Positions 18,183 through 28,162 are shown, counted from the first letter of the stretch. The stretch: DNA of 64,000 nucleotides from Rhodococcus yananensis (GCF_020515525.1 NZ_JAIYEP010000011.1:26099-90098); one strand, 5' to 3'. Numbers and translations: made by a program. Notes: generated by a model from the letters alone, not told the origin.

Positions 18183-19406
18183 TCAGCCGAGGGCCGCGGC
18201 GAATCCGTCGACGAGATCCTGAACCTGGTCGTCGGTCATGACGAACGCGGGCGAGATCTGCAGCGCCCCCTGGCCGGCGGCGCGGCCGGAGATCCCGTGC
18301 CGCCGGAGCGACTTCACGAATCGGGCGGCCTCCGACGGATCCGCCAACTGCACCGCGGCCACCGCGCCGAGACCACTGCGCACCTCGGCGACGCGCGGAT
18401 GCCCGGCCAGCGGCGCCAACTTCTCGTGCAGAATGCGCTCGAGCCGGGCCGCCTCGGTGAGGAGGTCCTCCCGCTCGAGAATGTCGAGGTTCGCCATCGC
18501 CGCCGCGGCAGCACCGGCGTGCGCACCGTAGGTGTACCCGTGCCGCCACCACACTCCACCGGCGAAGAACGGCTCGGCCACGCGAGGTGCCACGAACACC
18601 GCCCCCATCGGCACGTAGCCGGACGTCAGCCCCTTCGCCGTGGTCACCATGTCGGGCTGCAGATCGAAGCGCGACGACGCGAACCAGGACCCGCCGATCC
18701 GGCCGAACCCCGTGACGACCTCGTCGACGATGAACAGGATGTCGTGGTCGCGGCAGATGTCCCGGACCTCGGCGAGATACCCGTCCGGCGGCAGGTACAC
18801 GCCTCCTGCACCGATGATCGGTTCGACGATGAACGCCGCGACCGTATCGGCGCCGACCTTCTCGAGGAGCTCGAGCAACGACTTCGCGTCGTTCCACGGC
18901 ACGGTCGCCGTATCGGGCCACAACGGCCCGTAGCCCTCCGAGTTCGCCGGGATCCCCGCGAGCGACGTACCCCCCACGTGCATGCCGTGGTAGGCCTTCT
19001 CTCTGCCCACGACGAGGGTCTTCTCCGACCGCCCCGTCTCCTGCCAGAAGCGGCGCGCGAGTTTGACAGCGGTGTCGACCGAGTCGGAGCCGCCGGAGGT
19101 GAAGAAGACCCTGCTTCCCGGCACCGGCGCGATGGCAGCGAGCCGTTCGGCGAGGGCGACGGCCGGTTCCGACGTCAGATCACCGAAGTTGGAGTAGTGC
19201 GCGAGCTTCGCGAGCTGCGCGGCGACGGCATCGCCGATCTCCGCACGGCCGTGCCCCACATTCGCGAACCACAGCCCGGCGGTCGCGTCGAGATAGCGGG
19301 TGCCCTCGTCGTCCCAGATGTACGCTCCCTCGCCCCGCGACACGACGAACGCGCCGCCGATCTCGACGGCACCCATGTCGGCGAATCCGTGCCACAACGC
19401 ACCCAC
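18183..19406 (-). CDS. Class III aminotransferase (omega-amino acid/pyruvate type)
   Basis: This 407-residue PLP enzyme carries the class III signature. SGGSDSVDTAVKLARRFWQ binds the phosphate, and FIVDEVVTGFGRIG holds the PLP-ring aspartate. The Schiff-base lysine is in TTAKGLTSGYVP. The opening LWHGFADM matches the LWHPFT-type start of beta-alanine and putrescine/omega-amino-acid transaminases. The amino donor cannot be told from sequence. GTG 19406 has GGGAG seven bases upstream. No transporter or regulator adjoins it. Confidence 0.88.
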   Translation of the reverse strand: MGALWHGFADMGAVEIGGAFVVSRGEGAYIWDDEGTRYLDATAGLWFANVGHGRAEIGDAVAAQLAKLAHYSNFGDLTSEPAVALAERLAAIAPVPGSRVFFTSGGSDSVDTAVKLARRFWQETGRSEKTLVVGREKAYHGMHVGGTSLAGIPANSEGYGPLWPDTATVPWNDAKSLLELLEKVGADTVAAFIVEPIIGAGGVYLPPDGYLAEVRDICRDHDILFIVDEVVTGFGRIGGSWFASSRFDLQPDMVTTAKGLTSGYVPMGAVFVAPRVAEPFFAGGVWWRHGYTYGAHAGAAAAAMANLDILEREDLLTEAARLERILHEKLAPLAGHPRVAEVRSGLGAVAAVQLADPSEAARFVKSLRRHGISGRAAGQGALQISPAFVMTDDQVQDLVDGFAAALG

Positions 19407-19576
19407 AGCACAACTCCCGTCCGCAATCGTCCCGTTCGGGCCATCGTATGGTTCCGCGATCCCGCCCGCAGGTGGACCGGCCGGCCTGCCGGCAGCCGCG
19501 CATCCGCAGCCGCACCGCCGAACACCCGGTCTGCTGCGACAGGCTCCGACATCGGTCGCTAGGCTGTGTGATCAGC

Positions 19577-22500
19577 ATGTCCACGTCTTCAGCCCCGAAC
19601 CGTCGCGAGCCCTCCCCCGGACGCCGCCGCGCCCTGCGCGCCGCGCTGTCGGAGGTGTCACTCCTCGACGAGCACCGCTTCCGCCGGCGCCTCGACCGTG
19701 CCCGCGGCAACGACGCGTTCGACGCGATCGCACGCGATATCGACACCGCCCGCGCGAGACTCACCGCGCGGGCCGCGGCGACACCGGCGATCCGTTACCC
19801 GGACGACCTTCCGGTCTCGCAACGCAAGGACGACATCGCGGCCGCGATCCGCGACCATCAGGTCGTCGTCGTGGCCGGAGAGACCGGCTCCGGCAAGACG
19901 ACGCAGATCCCGAAGATCTGCCTCGAACTCGGCCGGGGAGTTCGCGGGCTGATCGGCCACACCCAGCCCCGCCGGATCGCAGCGCGGGCCGTCGCGGAAC
20001 GCCTCGCGGAGGAACTGGACACCGAGATCGGCGACACGGTCGGGTACACGGTGCGGTTCACCGACCAGGTCTCGAGCTCGACGATGGTCAAGCTGATGAC
20101 CGACGGTATCCTGCTCGCCGAGATCCAACGCGATCGGATGCTGCGCCGCTACGACACGATCATCATCGACGAAGCACACGAGCGCAGCCTCAACATCGAC
20201 TTCCTTCTCGGATATCTCGCGCAGCTGCTGCCTCGACGTCCGGACCTGAAGGTGATCATCACGTCCGCGACCATCGACCCGGAGCGGTTCGCCCGGCACT
20301 TCGCCGGCGCCGACGGCACCCCCGCACCGATCGTCGAGGTGTCGGGACGCACCTATCCGGTCGAGGTGCGGTACCGGCCGCTCACCGTGCAGGTCGGCGA
20401 TCAGCTCGTGGATCGTGACCCGGTCGACGCGGTGTGCGAGGCGGTGGACGAACTGCAGCGCGAGGGAGACGGGGACATCCTGGTGTTCCTCTCCGGCGAA
20501 CGCGAGATCCGCGACACTGCCGACGCCCTGCGCGACAGGAAGCTGCGCGGCACCGAGATCCTCCCCCTGTACGGGCGACTGTCCTCGGCCGAGCAACACC
20601 GCGTGTTCACACCGCACACCGGCCGACGCGTGGTGTTGTCGACGAATGTGGCCGAGACCTCGCTGACAGTTCCGGGTATCCGTTACGTCGTGGATCCCGG
20701 CACCGCCCGCATCTCACGGTATTCGGTGCGCACCAAGGTCCAACGCCTTCCGATCGAGGAGATCTCCCAGGCGTCCGCGCGGCAGCGGTCGGGTCGCTGC
20801 GGTCGCGTCGCCGACGGAATCTGCATCCGGCTGTACTCCGAGGAGGACTTCGAGTCCCGGCCGGAGTTCACCGAACCGGAGATCCTGCGCACCAACCTCG
20901 CGTCCGTGGTGCTGCAGATGACAGCGCTCGAACTCGGTGACATCGCATCGTTCCCGTTCGTCGAGGCCCCCGATCCGCGGGCGGTCCGCGACGGAATCGC
21001 CCTCCTGCACGAGCTCGGCGCGCTCGAACCCGGCGCCAAGGACACACCCCCTCGGCTGACGCGCACGGGCCGCGACCTCGCCCGGCTTCCCGTCGATCCG
21101 CGCATGGCACGGATGATCGTCGAAGGACAGCGCAACGGCTGTCTCCGCGAGGTCCTGATCATCGTGTCCGCGCTGTCGATCCAGGACGTGCGCGAACGCC
21201 CCGCCGAGCATCAGCAGGCGGCCGATGCCAAGCACGCCCGGTTCGCGGTCGAGGGGTCCGACTTCCTCGCCTACCTGCGTCTGTGGGAGTACCTGAAGGA
21301 ACAACGGAAGACGCTGTCGTCGAGCCGGTTCCGGAGGATGTGTCGCGACGAGTTCCTGCACTGGCTGCGGATCCGCGAGTGGCAGGATCTTCAGGGGCAG
21401 CTTCGGCAGATCACCGTCGAGCTCGGCTGGGACACCCGTCACCAGGAGGTTCCCGAAGACGCCGTCCACCAGTCGTTGCTGTCCGGGTTGCTGTCGCACG
21501 TCGGTCTCCGGGAAGGCGACAAGCGTGATTTCCTCGGGGCGCGCGGCACCCGGTTCGCGGTCTTCCCAGGTTCGTCCCTGTTCAAGAAACCTCCGCGCTG
21601 GGTGATGGCCGCCGAACTCGTGGAGACCTCCCGACTGTGGGCCCGCACCGCCGCGCGCATCGAACCCGAGTGGGTCGAGAAGCTCGCGCCGCACCTGGTC
21701 AAACGCACCTACTCCGAGCCGCACTGGTCCACCCGACGCGAAGCGGCGATGGCGTACGAACGGGTGACTCTGTACGGGATCCCGTTGGTCGCGCAGCGTC
21801 GTGTGCAGTACGGGCGGATCGACCCCGAGGTGTCACGCGAGTTGTTCATCCGGCACGCGCTCGTACAGGGCGAGTGGCAGACCCGCCACAAGTTCTTCCA
21901 CGACAACCGTGCCCTGCTCGAGGACGTCGAGGAGCTCGAGCACCGTGCCCGCCGCCGCGACATCGTCGTCGACGACGACACCCTCTTCGAGTTCTACGAC
22001 GAGCGTGTCGGTCCGGACGTCGTGTCCGCGCGACACTTCGACACGTGGTGGAAGCAGACCCGGCAGACACAACCGGATCTGCTGACGTTCACACCCGAGA
22101 CCGTGGTGAACCAGGACGCAGCGACAGTACTGGGAGGCGACTACCCCGACGCCTGGCGCCAGGGCGAGATGCAGTTTCCACTCACCTACCAGTTCGAACC
22201 GGGGACCGAGGACGACGGGGTGACCGTCCGCATCCCGGTCGCGCTACTCGCGAGGGTGCGCGCCGTCGGATTCGACTGGCTGGTACCGGGTATGCGCCTG
22301 GATCTCGTCACAGCCCTGATCAAGACACTTCCCAAACAACTCCGCCGACAGGTGGTTCCGGCGCCGGATTACGCCGCCGCCGCGCTCGGGTCCGTGACGC
22401 CGCGTAGCGAACCACTGGTGAACGCCCTCGCGCGGGAACTGTCGCGCCTGGGCAACTGCCGTATCGATCCGTCCGACTTCGAGGTCGGTGCGCTCCCGGA

Positions 22501-23494
22501 CCACCTCCGGATGACCTTCGCCGCGGTCGACAACGGAGGGAAGGTCCTGGGGCGGAACAAGAGCCTTGCCGGACTGCGGAAGGCGCTGTCGACTCGGGTC
22601 GACGCGGAGGTCGCCCGCGCTGCGTCGAACACCGAGCGCCCCGCGGCGTCCGTGTGGACCGCCGACACCCTCGGTACGCTCCCCGCCACCGTGACACGGA
22701 CCGTCGGCGGACAACAGGTCACCGGCTACCCTGCGCTCGTAGCGGAGAGCGGCGGAGTAGCGGTGCGGGTACTCAGCACTCCGAGGGCACAGCACGAATC
22801 CACCCGGGCCGGGTTGAGGGCGCTGCTGCTGACCGCAGCGCCGACGAAGGCGAAAGCCGTCACCTCCGGCCTCACCAACACCGAACGCCTCGCGTTGGGA
22901 CGCAACCCGGACGGGTCGTTCGACGCCCTGATCGACGACTGTCGTGCCTGCGCCGTCGACGAGATCGTCGCCGCGCACGGCAAGCCCGTGCGCACCCCGG
23001 CCGAATTCGACGCCCTGGCCGTCAAGGTACGCGCCGAGTTGCCCACCCGCGTCGCCCGGTTGTTGAAGGCCGTCGCGCCCGCGCTCACGCGCGCCCACCA
23101 GGTGGGCGTTCTTCTCGACCGCGTGCGCGGCGAAGCCGCCGACGATGTCCGTGACCAACTGTCGTCCCTGCTGTTCCCGGGCTTCGTCACCGACATCGGC
23201 AGCCGGCGACTCGCGGATCTGCCGCGCTACCTCACCGCGGCGGCACAGCGCCTCGAGTCACTTCCCGGCAGCGCCCACCGTGACTCGCAGGGAATGGACG
23301 TGCTCGATCGGGTCTACTCCGCCTACGATCGACTGCTGGCACGGCTCCCCGAGGAGCGACAGGGGCATGCGGACGTCGTCGAGATCGCATGGCTGATCGA
23401 GGAATTGCGGGTGAGCCTGTTCGCTCAGGGACTGGGGACCCGGGTTCCCGTCTCGGAGAAGCGTGTACTGAAGGCCGTCGACGCGATCCGTTGA
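19577..23494 (+). CDS. hrpA: ATP-dependent RNA helicase HrpA
   Basis: This is a 1305-residue DEAH-box helicase, close to the 1300 residues of E. coli HrpA. The Walker A motif GETGSGKTTQIPK is near residue 100. The DEAH box (IIDEAHERS) is near 196, motif III is TSATIDPERF, and motif VI is QRSGRCGRV. Helicase-associated, OB-fold and the long C-terminal DUF3418 region follow. HrpA acts on RNA and can rescue stalled or collided ribosomes. ATG 19577 is chosen because the family begins there and TAGGCT lies eleven bases upstream; the frame is open to 19448 without support. Confidence 0.95.
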   Translation: MSTSSAPNRREPSPGRRRALRAALSEVSLLDEHRFRRRLDRARGNDAFDAIARDIDTARARLTARAAATPAIRYPDDLPVSQRKDDIAAAIRDHQVVVVAGETGSGKTTQIPKICLELGRGVRGLIGHTQPRRIAARAVAERLAEELDTEIGDTVGYTVRFTDQVSSSTMVKLMTDGILLAEIQRDRMLRRYDTIIIDEAHERSLNIDFLLGYLAQLLPRRPDLKVIITSATIDPERFARHFAGADGTPAPIVEVSGRTYPVEVRYRPLTVQVGDQLVDRDPVDAVCEAVDELQREGDGDILVFLSGEREIRDTADALRDRKLRGTEILPLYGRLSSAEQHRVFTPHTGRRVVLSTNVAETSLTVPGIRYVVDPGTARISRYSVRTKVQRLPIEEISQASARQRSGRCGRVADGICIRLYSEEDFESRPEFTEPEILRTNLASVVLQMTALELGDIASFPFVEAPDPRAVRDGIALLHELGALEPGAKDTPPRLTRTGRDLARLPVDPRMARMIVEGQRNGCLREVLIIVSALSIQDVRERPAEHQQAADAKHARFAVEGSDFLAYLRLWEYLKEQRKTLSSSRFRRMCRDEFLHWLRIREWQDLQGQLRQITVELGWDTRHQEVPEDAVHQSLLSGLLSHVGLREGDKRDFLGARGTRFAVFPGSSLFKKPPRWVMAAELVETSRLWARTAARIEPEWVEKLAPHLVKRTYSEPHWSTRREAAMAYERVTLYGIPLVAQRRVQYGRIDPEVSRELFIRHALVQGEWQTRHKFFHDNRALLEDVEELEHRARRRDIVVDDDTLFEFYDERVGPDVVSARHFDTWWKQTRQTQPDLLTFTPETVVNQDAATVLGGDYPDAWRQGEMQFPLTYQFEPGTEDDGVTVRIPVALLARVRAVGFDWLVPGMRLDLVTALIKTLPKQLRRQVVPAPDYAAAALGSVTPRSEPLVNALARELSRLGNCRIDPSDFEVGALPDHLRMTFAAVDNGGKVLGRNKSLAGLRKALSTRVDAEVARAASNTERPAASVWTADTLGTLPATVTRTVGGQQVTGYPALVAESGGVAVRVLSTPRAQHESTRAGLRALLLTAAPTKAKAVTSGLTNTERLALGRNPDGSFDALIDDCRACAVDEIVAAHGKPVRTPAEFDALAVKVRAELPTRVARLLKAVAPALTRAHQVGVLLDRVRGEAADDVRDQLSSLLFPGFVTDIGSRRLADLPRYLTAAAQRLESLPGSAHRDSQGMDVLDRVYSAYDRLLARLPEERQGHADVVEIAWLIEELRVSLFAQGLGTRVPVSEKRVLKAVDAIR

Positions 23495-23530
23495 CGGCGC
23501 CGCACCGCGGTCCGAACCGCGAGAACCGAA

Positions 23531-23998
23531 TCAGCCGTCGGCGTCACGGGTTCGCTGATGCTCACGGAGTTCGAGGATCTCGCGTTCGAAGTCCTCCGCC
23601 GAACTGAACGATCGGTACACGGAGGCGAAGCGCAGATATGCCACTTCGTCGAGGTCTCGGAGCGGACCGAGGATCGCAAGGCCCACCTCGTGGCTCGGTA
23701 CCTCGGGGGATCCTTTGGCCCGCACTGCGTCCTCGACCTGCTGGGCCAGCTTGTTCAATGCGTCGTTGTCGACGTCGCGCCCCTGACAGGCCCGCGCGAC
23801 ACCGCGCACGACCTTTTCCCGGCTGAACGGTTCGGTCACCCCGCTACGCTTGACGACCGACAACACCGCCGCTTCGACCGTCGTGAACCGTCGCCCGCAT
23901 TCGGGACACGCCCGGCGCCGGCGGATGGCGGCACCCTCGTCTGCCTCGCGCGAATCGACGACCCGGGAGTCGGGGTGCCGGCAATACGGGCAGTACAT
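23531..23998 (-). CDS. nrdR: Transcriptional repressor NrdR
   Basis: This 155-residue repressor controls ribonucleotide reductase genes by sensing ATP and dATP. The N-terminal zinc ribbon uses Cys3, Cys6, Cys31 and Cys34 (YCPYC, CPEC), and residues 49-139 form the ATP-cone. ATG 23998 is the family start, with GAAGGA seven bases upstream; the frame continues open to 24250 without meaning. A possible promoter (TATTGT near 24135 on the minus strand) would give a leader of about 130 bases. It sits beside lexA as in mycobacteria, linking dNTP supply and DNA damage. Confidence 0.95.
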   Translation of the reverse strand: MYCPYCRHPDSRVVDSREADEGAAIRRRRACPECGRRFTTVEAAVLSVVKRSGVTEPFSREKVVRGVARACQGRDVDNDALNKLAQQVEDAVRAKGSPEVPSHEVGLAILGPLRDLDEVAYLRFASVYRSFSSAEDFEREILELREHQRTRDADG

Positions 23999-24191
23999 GA
24001 CGGTTCCTTCGTCGCTGGCGTGCGGGCCGCGACGCCGGTCTCCGACCGATGTCGTCTTCGGAGCCTGGGCCCCACCCGAGGGCAGGACCGTACCGACGCG
24101 ACCACACGGGGTGGTGTGACTGACAGATCCAGACAATACCTGCCCGTCCGCACCACCTGTCACGGACGGGTCCGGCGCCGCCATCGCCGGG

Positions 24192-24608
24192 TCACCGCCC
24201 GACGACGGAACCGGCGACGTCGATACCGGTGTGCACGACGGTGACCCCACCCGGCGCGGTGTCGGCCACCACCGAGACCGTGCGCAGATGGGCGACGCCG
24301 AGGAGCACCACGGTCGCGCACGCCGTCAGCACGATCGTGAGCAGAACCTGCACGGCGGTGTTCCATCGACTCGACGCCGAGACACCGGTCGACACCGGGA
24401 CACCGCGGTGCGCGCACGATTGCGTGTACGACCCGGATCCGCTCGCGACCACACGCGGAACCGCACTTCTTTCCCGCGGTGACGCCTCTCGTGACACCCG
24501 GAGCGCACTCCGTCGCGGGGCTGTCGCGGCACGGTGCGACAGCGCACCCTTCACCGGCACGACACCACTCGTCGACACGGTCGAACTCACCGTCACCGCT
24601 GTACCCAT
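24192..24608 (-). CDS. Probable SOS-induced cell-division suppressor (DivS/Rv2719c position)
   Basis: This is a 138-residue protein divergent from lexA. A long Ser/Ala/Arg-rich N-terminus is followed by one transmembrane span ([20 protein letters not shown], about 87-106) and a short outer part ending [12 protein letters not shown]. Position, topology and an SOS box 34 bp upstream match DivS of Corynebacterium and Rv2719c of M. tuberculosis, which halt septation during DNA damage. No LysM domain is seen, unlike Rv2719c. ATG 24608 has GGAGG five bases upstream. Function is inferred from context. Confidence 0.65.
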   Translation of the reverse strand: MGTAVTVSSTVSTSGVVPVKGALSHRAATAPRRSALRVSREASPRERSAVPRVVASGSGSYTQSCAHRGVPVSTGVSASSRWNTAVQVLLTIVLTACATVVLLGVAHLRTVSVVADTAPGGVTVVHTGIDVAGSVVGR

Positions 24609-24641
24609 CGGAACCTCCGCCTCGATCGCTCACACTTTCGA

Positions 24642-24657
24642 ACGAATATCCGTTCGA
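24642..24657 (-). promoter_or_regulatory. SOS (LexA) box of the divS-like gene
   Basis: ACGAATATCCGTTCGA matches the actinobacterial box TCGAAC-N4-GTTCGA at 10 of 12 defined positions. It lies 34 bases upstream of the divS-like start. Confidence 0.65.
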
Positions 24658-24707
24658 TTTTTCTACCACGCCGCGCGGCGGCTGTCGCCATTTCGTTCGA
24701 ACGAATC

Positions 24708-24723
24708 TCGAACAGATGTTTGA
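24708..24723 (+). promoter_or_regulatory. SOS (LexA) box of lexA
   Basis: TCGAACAGATGTTTGA matches the box at 11 of 12 positions. It lies 84 bases before the mini-ORF start and about 100 before lexA, and indicates autoregulation. Confidence 0.85.
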
Positions 24724-24799
24724 TATGTGAGGCGGATACCGATACATTCGACTCATCACTCGGAACACTTCGGACACTCGACTCACGGAGGTCACGATC

Positions 24800-24826
24800 A
24801 TGAACCGACGGAGGTCACTGCCATGA
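24800..24826 (+). CDS. Eight-codon leader ORF created by a duplicated lexA ribosome site
   Basis: ATG 24800 has its own GGAGG (24787-24791) at eight-base spacing and encodes MNRRRSLP. Its TGA at 24824 overlaps the lexA ATG at 24823. The block ACGGAGGTCAC plus ATGA occurs again 23 bases later as the true lexA start, so the leader looks like a tandem duplication of the initiation region. Translation of the mini-ORF would feed ribosomes to lexA. Confidence 0.45.
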   Translation: MNRRRSLP

Positions 24827-25518
24827 CGGATGCCACCACCGCCACGGCGCGTCGTCGGAAGGCGCCCGCCGGCGGCGACGGACTCACCGATCGTCAACGC
24901 CGCGTGCTCGAGGTCATCCGCGAGTCGGTCGCCGAGCGCGGATACCCGCCGAGTATCCGAGAGATCGGCGACGCGGTCGGTCTGAACTCCACGTCGTCGG
25001 TGGCGCACCAGCTGCGCACACTCGAACGCAAGGGATATCTCCGCCGCGACGCCAACAGGCCTCGCGCCGTGGACGTCCGGGGACTCGACGACAACGAACT
25101 CGGCGGTGCGGTGGTGCCCGTCGCCAACGCAGACGACCTACCGTCGGCGGCGCTCGTTCCCGTGGTCGGACGGATCGCGGCCGGCGGGCCGATCCTTGCC
25201 GAGGAGTCGATCGAGGACGTGTTCCCGCTCCCCCGCGAACTCGTGGGCCAGGGTTCGCTGTTCCTGCTGAAGGTCGTGGGGCAGTCCATGGTGGACGCTG
25301 CCATCTGCGACGGCGACTGGGTGGTGGTTCGGCAGCAGAACGTGGCCGAGAACGGCGACATCGTTGCTGCGATGCTCGACGGCGAAGCGACCGTCAAGAC
25401 GTTCAAGAGGGTCGGCAAGGACGTCTGGCTGATGCCGCACAACCCGATGTTCGAGCCCATCCCCGGCAACGACGCCGTCGTCCTGGGGAAGATCGTCACG
25501 GTGATCCGCAAGATCTGA
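24823..25518 (+). CDS. lexA: LexA repressor
   Basis: This is the 231-residue SOS repressor with self-cleavage. The N-terminal winged helix includes [15 protein letters not shown] and the recognition helix [13 protein letters not shown]. The cleavage site is Ala120-Gly121 (RIAAGG), and the serine-lysine dyad is Ser155 (VGQSMVDA) and Lys192 (ATVKTF). ATG 24823 has GGAGG at eight-base spacing. The actinobacterial N-terminal extension before [12 protein letters not shown] is present. An SOS box lies upstream, and a hairpin ends the gene. Confidence 0.97.
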   Translation: MTDATTATARRRKAPAGGDGLTDRQRRVLEVIRESVAERGYPPSIREIGDAVGLNSTSSVAHQLRTLERKGYLRRDANRPRAVDVRGLDDNELGGAVVPVANADDLPSAALVPVVGRIAAGGPILAEESIEDVFPLPRELVGQGSLFLLKVVGQSMVDAAICDGDWVVVRQQNVAENGDIVAAMLDGEATVKTFKRVGKDVWLMPHNPMFEPIPGNDAVVLGKIVTVIRKI

Positions 25519-25530
25519 CGACCGCGCACG

Positions 25531-25572
25531 AGCGAGGCCGACCGGATCCGTGATGGATCGGTCGGCCTCGCT
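25531..25572. terminator. Bidirectional terminator between lexA and the acyl-CoA dehydrogenase
   Basis: Arms at 25531-25549 and 25555-25572 pair over 18 bp with a single bulged G and a five-base loop. The hairpin lies between two converging genes. Confidence 0.8.
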
Positions 25573-25599
25573 CTGTGCACCCGTTCGGAACCGGGTCCG

Positions 25600-26742
25600 T
25601 CAGAGATCGAGTCCGCGCCCGATGATGTCCTTCATGATCTCGTTGGTGCCGCCGTAGATCTTCTGCACGCGCGCATCGAGATACGCTTTCGCGATGGGGT
25701 ACTCGCGCATGTAGCCGTAACCTCCGTGCAGCTGCAGGCAGCGGTCGATCAGTTCGACCTGTTTGTCGGTGGTCCAGTACTTCGCCATGGCGGCTTCCTG
25801 CACCGTGAGCGCACCGTCGTTGAGCAGTTCGATGCACTTGTCCACGAACACCCGGGCCAGGAGCGTCTCGGTCGCGAGTTCGGCGAGTTCGAACCGCGTG
25901 TTCTGGAACTTGCCGATGGACTTGCCGAAGGCCTTGCGGTCGCGGCAGTACTGCGTGGTGTCCTCGAGGACCTGCTCCATCGCCGCAGCGGCGACCACCG
26001 CGATCGACAGCCGTTCCTGCGGAAGGTTCTGCATCAGGTAGATGAAGCCCATCCCTTCCTGGCCGAGCAGGTTGGCTCCGGGAACCCGGACGTCGTTGAA
26101 GTGGAGTTCGGCCGTGTCCTGCGCATCCAACCCGATCTTGTCGAGATTGCGACCGCGTTCGAAACCGGCCATGCCGCGTTCGACGACGAGCAGCGAGAAT
26201 CCCTGCGCTCCCTTGTCGGGGTCGGTACACGCGACGACGATCACGAGATCGGCGTTGATCCCGTTGGTGATGAACGTCTTCGACCCGGTGAGGATCCAGT
26301 CGTCACCGTCACGCACGGCGCGCGTCTTGATCCCCTGCAGGTCACTGCCGGTGCCGGGCTCGGTCATGGCGATCGCGGTGATGATGTCGCCCGAGCAGAA
26401 GCCGGGCAGCCACCGCTTCTTCTGCTCGTCGTTCGCCAGGTTCAGTAGGTAGGGCGCGACGACGTCGTTGTGCAGCATGAAGCCGACACCGCTGTAGAGC
26501 CCCTTGGTCGTCTCCTCGGTGAGCACGACGTTGTAGCGGAAGTCGTCGACACCGCCGCCGCCGTACTCCTCCGGAACGGCCATGCCCAGGAATCCCTGCG
26601 CGCCCGCCTTCTTCCACACTTCACGATCGACGATCTTGTCCTTCTCCCACTGCTCGTGGAAGGGGGCCACCTCCTGTTCGAGGAACTTCCGATACGAATC
26701 GCGGAACAGTTCGTGCTCGGGCTCGAAAAGGGTGCGTTCCAT
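25600..26742 (-). CDS. Acyl-CoA dehydrogenase (FadE20-like)
   Basis: This is a 380-residue FAD enzyme for the first step of fatty-acid beta-oxidation. The FAD and acyl-binding loops are AMTEPGTGSDLQGI and FITNGINADLV. The C-terminal bundle carries RKAFGKSIG, QLHGGYGYMREYP and the catalytic glutamate in IYGGTNEIMK. Position and type suggest M. tuberculosis FadE20 (Rv2724c), which also lies between lexA and hflX. Chain length and electron acceptor (ETF) are inferred from the family. AGGAG lies five bases before ATG 26742. Confidence 0.92.
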   Translation of the reverse strand: MERTLFEPEHELFRDSYRKFLEQEVAPFHEQWEKDKIVDREVWKKAGAQGFLGMAVPEEYGGGGVDDFRYNVVLTEETTKGLYSGVGFMLHNDVVAPYLLNLANDEQKKRWLPGFCSGDIITAIAMTEPGTGSDLQGIKTRAVRDGDDWILTGSKTFITNGINADLVIVVACTDPDKGAQGFSLLVVERGMAGFERGRNLDKIGLDAQDTAELHFNDVRVPGANLLGQEGMGFIYLMQNLPQERLSIAVVAAAAMEQVLEDTTQYCRDRKAFGKSIGKFQNTRFELAELATETLLARVFVDKCIELLNDGALTVQEAAMAKYWTTDKQVELIDRCLQLHGGYGYMREYPIAKAYLDARVQKIYGGTNEIMKDIIGRGLDL

Positions 26743-26865
26743 CTGCGCTCCTGTGTGTGACGTCGTCGGACGAATCCCACGGTAGGTTCGCGCGCGCGGG
26801 CGTGACGCTGACAGGACCGAGCGAGTTTTGTGACCGAACGCATCTCGTGGCGGCGGCCGTGACGA

Positions 26866-28155
26866 TCATCCCTTCAGATCGGCGAGGCGTCGCAGAAGCG
26901 GGTATGCGACGAGGATTCCCACCGAGCCCCAGGCGATGCCACCGAGTTCGACCGATCCGATCGACAACGTGAGGTCCCCGATTCCCGCGACGAGCGCCGC
27001 GGCGGCGACGGTGAGGTTGACGGGGTCGGTGAAGTCGACCTTCGCGTCCATCCAGATCCGGACACCGAGAATGCCGATGAGGCCGTAGAGCACCAGGGTG
27101 GCGCCCCCGAGAACTCCGTCGGGAACCGTGAACACCAGGGCACCGAACTTCGGGGAGAACGCGAGCACGATCGCGGTCACGGCAGCAACCCAGTACGCCG
27201 CGGTCGAGTAGACCCGGGTCGCGGCCATCACCCCGATGTTCTCGGCGTACGTGGTGGTTCCCGACCCACCACCGGCACCCGCGAGGGTGGTGGCCAGACC
27301 GTCCGCCAGCAACGCGTCGCCGGCCACACCGTCGAGGTTGCGCCCCGTCATGGCGGCGACCGCCTTGACGTGCCCGACGTTCTCGGCGATCAGGACCACG
27401 ACGACGGGCAACGCGACCAGGACGACCGACAGCTCGAACGTCGGCGCGTGGAACTGGGGAACGCCGAACCAGGCCGCGTCCCCGAGCGCGTCGACCCGAT
27501 CCGGTGCGAGACCGCCGGTGACCGCGGCGAACACCCAGCCGATCACCACTCCCACCAGGATGCCGAGTCTGCCGAGCAGTCCGGGGCCGAGGACGGTGAC
27601 GACCAGGATCGACGCCAGTGTCACCGCGCCGATCAGCGGCTGCGCCTCGAAGGACCCCGCCGCGGTGGGCGCGAGGTTGAGACCGATCAACGCGACGACC
27701 GCGCCGGTGACCACCGGCGGCATCACCGCGTCGATGACGTGTGACCCGAGTGCTTTCACGATCAGCCCGACGATCACCAGGGCGACACCCGCCGCTACCA
27801 CGCCGCCGAGCTGCGCGCCGACGCCGTGCGATGCGGACGCCGTCAGCGGGGCGATGAACGCGAAGGAGGACCCCAGGTAGCTCGGCACCCGACCGCGGGT
27901 GATCACCAGGAACAGCGCGGTACCGATGCCCGAGAAGAACAACGTCGTCGTCACCGGGAATCCGGTGATGGTGGGCACCAGCAGCGTCGCCCCGAACATG
28001 GCGATCACGTGCTGCATGCCGATGCCGATGGTCCGGGGCCACGACAGGCGTTCGTCGGGTGCAACCACCGTTCCCGCAGTGATCCTCCGCCCGTCGCCGT
28101 GCAGGGTCCAGCCGACTCCCAGGCCTTGCCCGGTCGGCTTCACTCGTTCGTCCAC
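26866..28155 (-). CDS. NCS2 nucleobase permease (uracil/xanthine:proton symporter)
   Basis: This 429-residue inner-membrane protein has about 14 hydrophobic segments. It opens with the UraA-type sequence IGIGMQHVIAMFGATLLVPTITGF. The second half holds the nucleobase signature AENVGHVKAVAAMTGRN and GGSGTTTYAENIGVMAATRVYS, close to UraA/PyrP. Uracil is the likely substrate, but xanthine or thymine cannot be excluded. GTG 28155 is chosen because TACGAT lies seven bases upstream; the open frame to 28287 overlaps ptsI and is not used. No pyrimidine gene adjoins it. Confidence 0.85.
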   Translation of the reverse strand: MDERVKPTGQGLGVGWTLHGDGRRITAGTVVAPDERLSWPRTIGIGMQHVIAMFGATLLVPTITGFPVTTTLFFSGIGTALFLVITRGRVPSYLGSSFAFIAPLTASASHGVGAQLGGVVAAGVALVIVGLIVKALGSHVIDAVMPPVVTGAVVALIGLNLAPTAAGSFEAQPLIGAVTLASILVVTVLGPGLLGRLGILVGVVIGWVFAAVTGGLAPDRVDALGDAAWFGVPQFHAPTFELSVVLVALPVVVVLIAENVGHVKAVAAMTGRNLDGVAGDALLADGLATTLAGAGGGSGTTTYAENIGVMAATRVYSTAAYWVAAVTAIVLAFSPKFGALVFTVPDGVLGGATLVLYGLIGILGVRIWMDAKVDFTDPVNLTVAAAALVAGIGDLTLSIGSVELGGIAWGSVGILVAYPLLRRLADLKG

Positions 28156-28162
28156 GTCGGGA

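Noticed and set aside
24636..24658. Reading TCGAAC-N8-GTTCGA as a perfect SOS box
   Set aside because: The spacing is eight rather than four bases; the properly spaced 24642-24657 register (10 of 12) was used.
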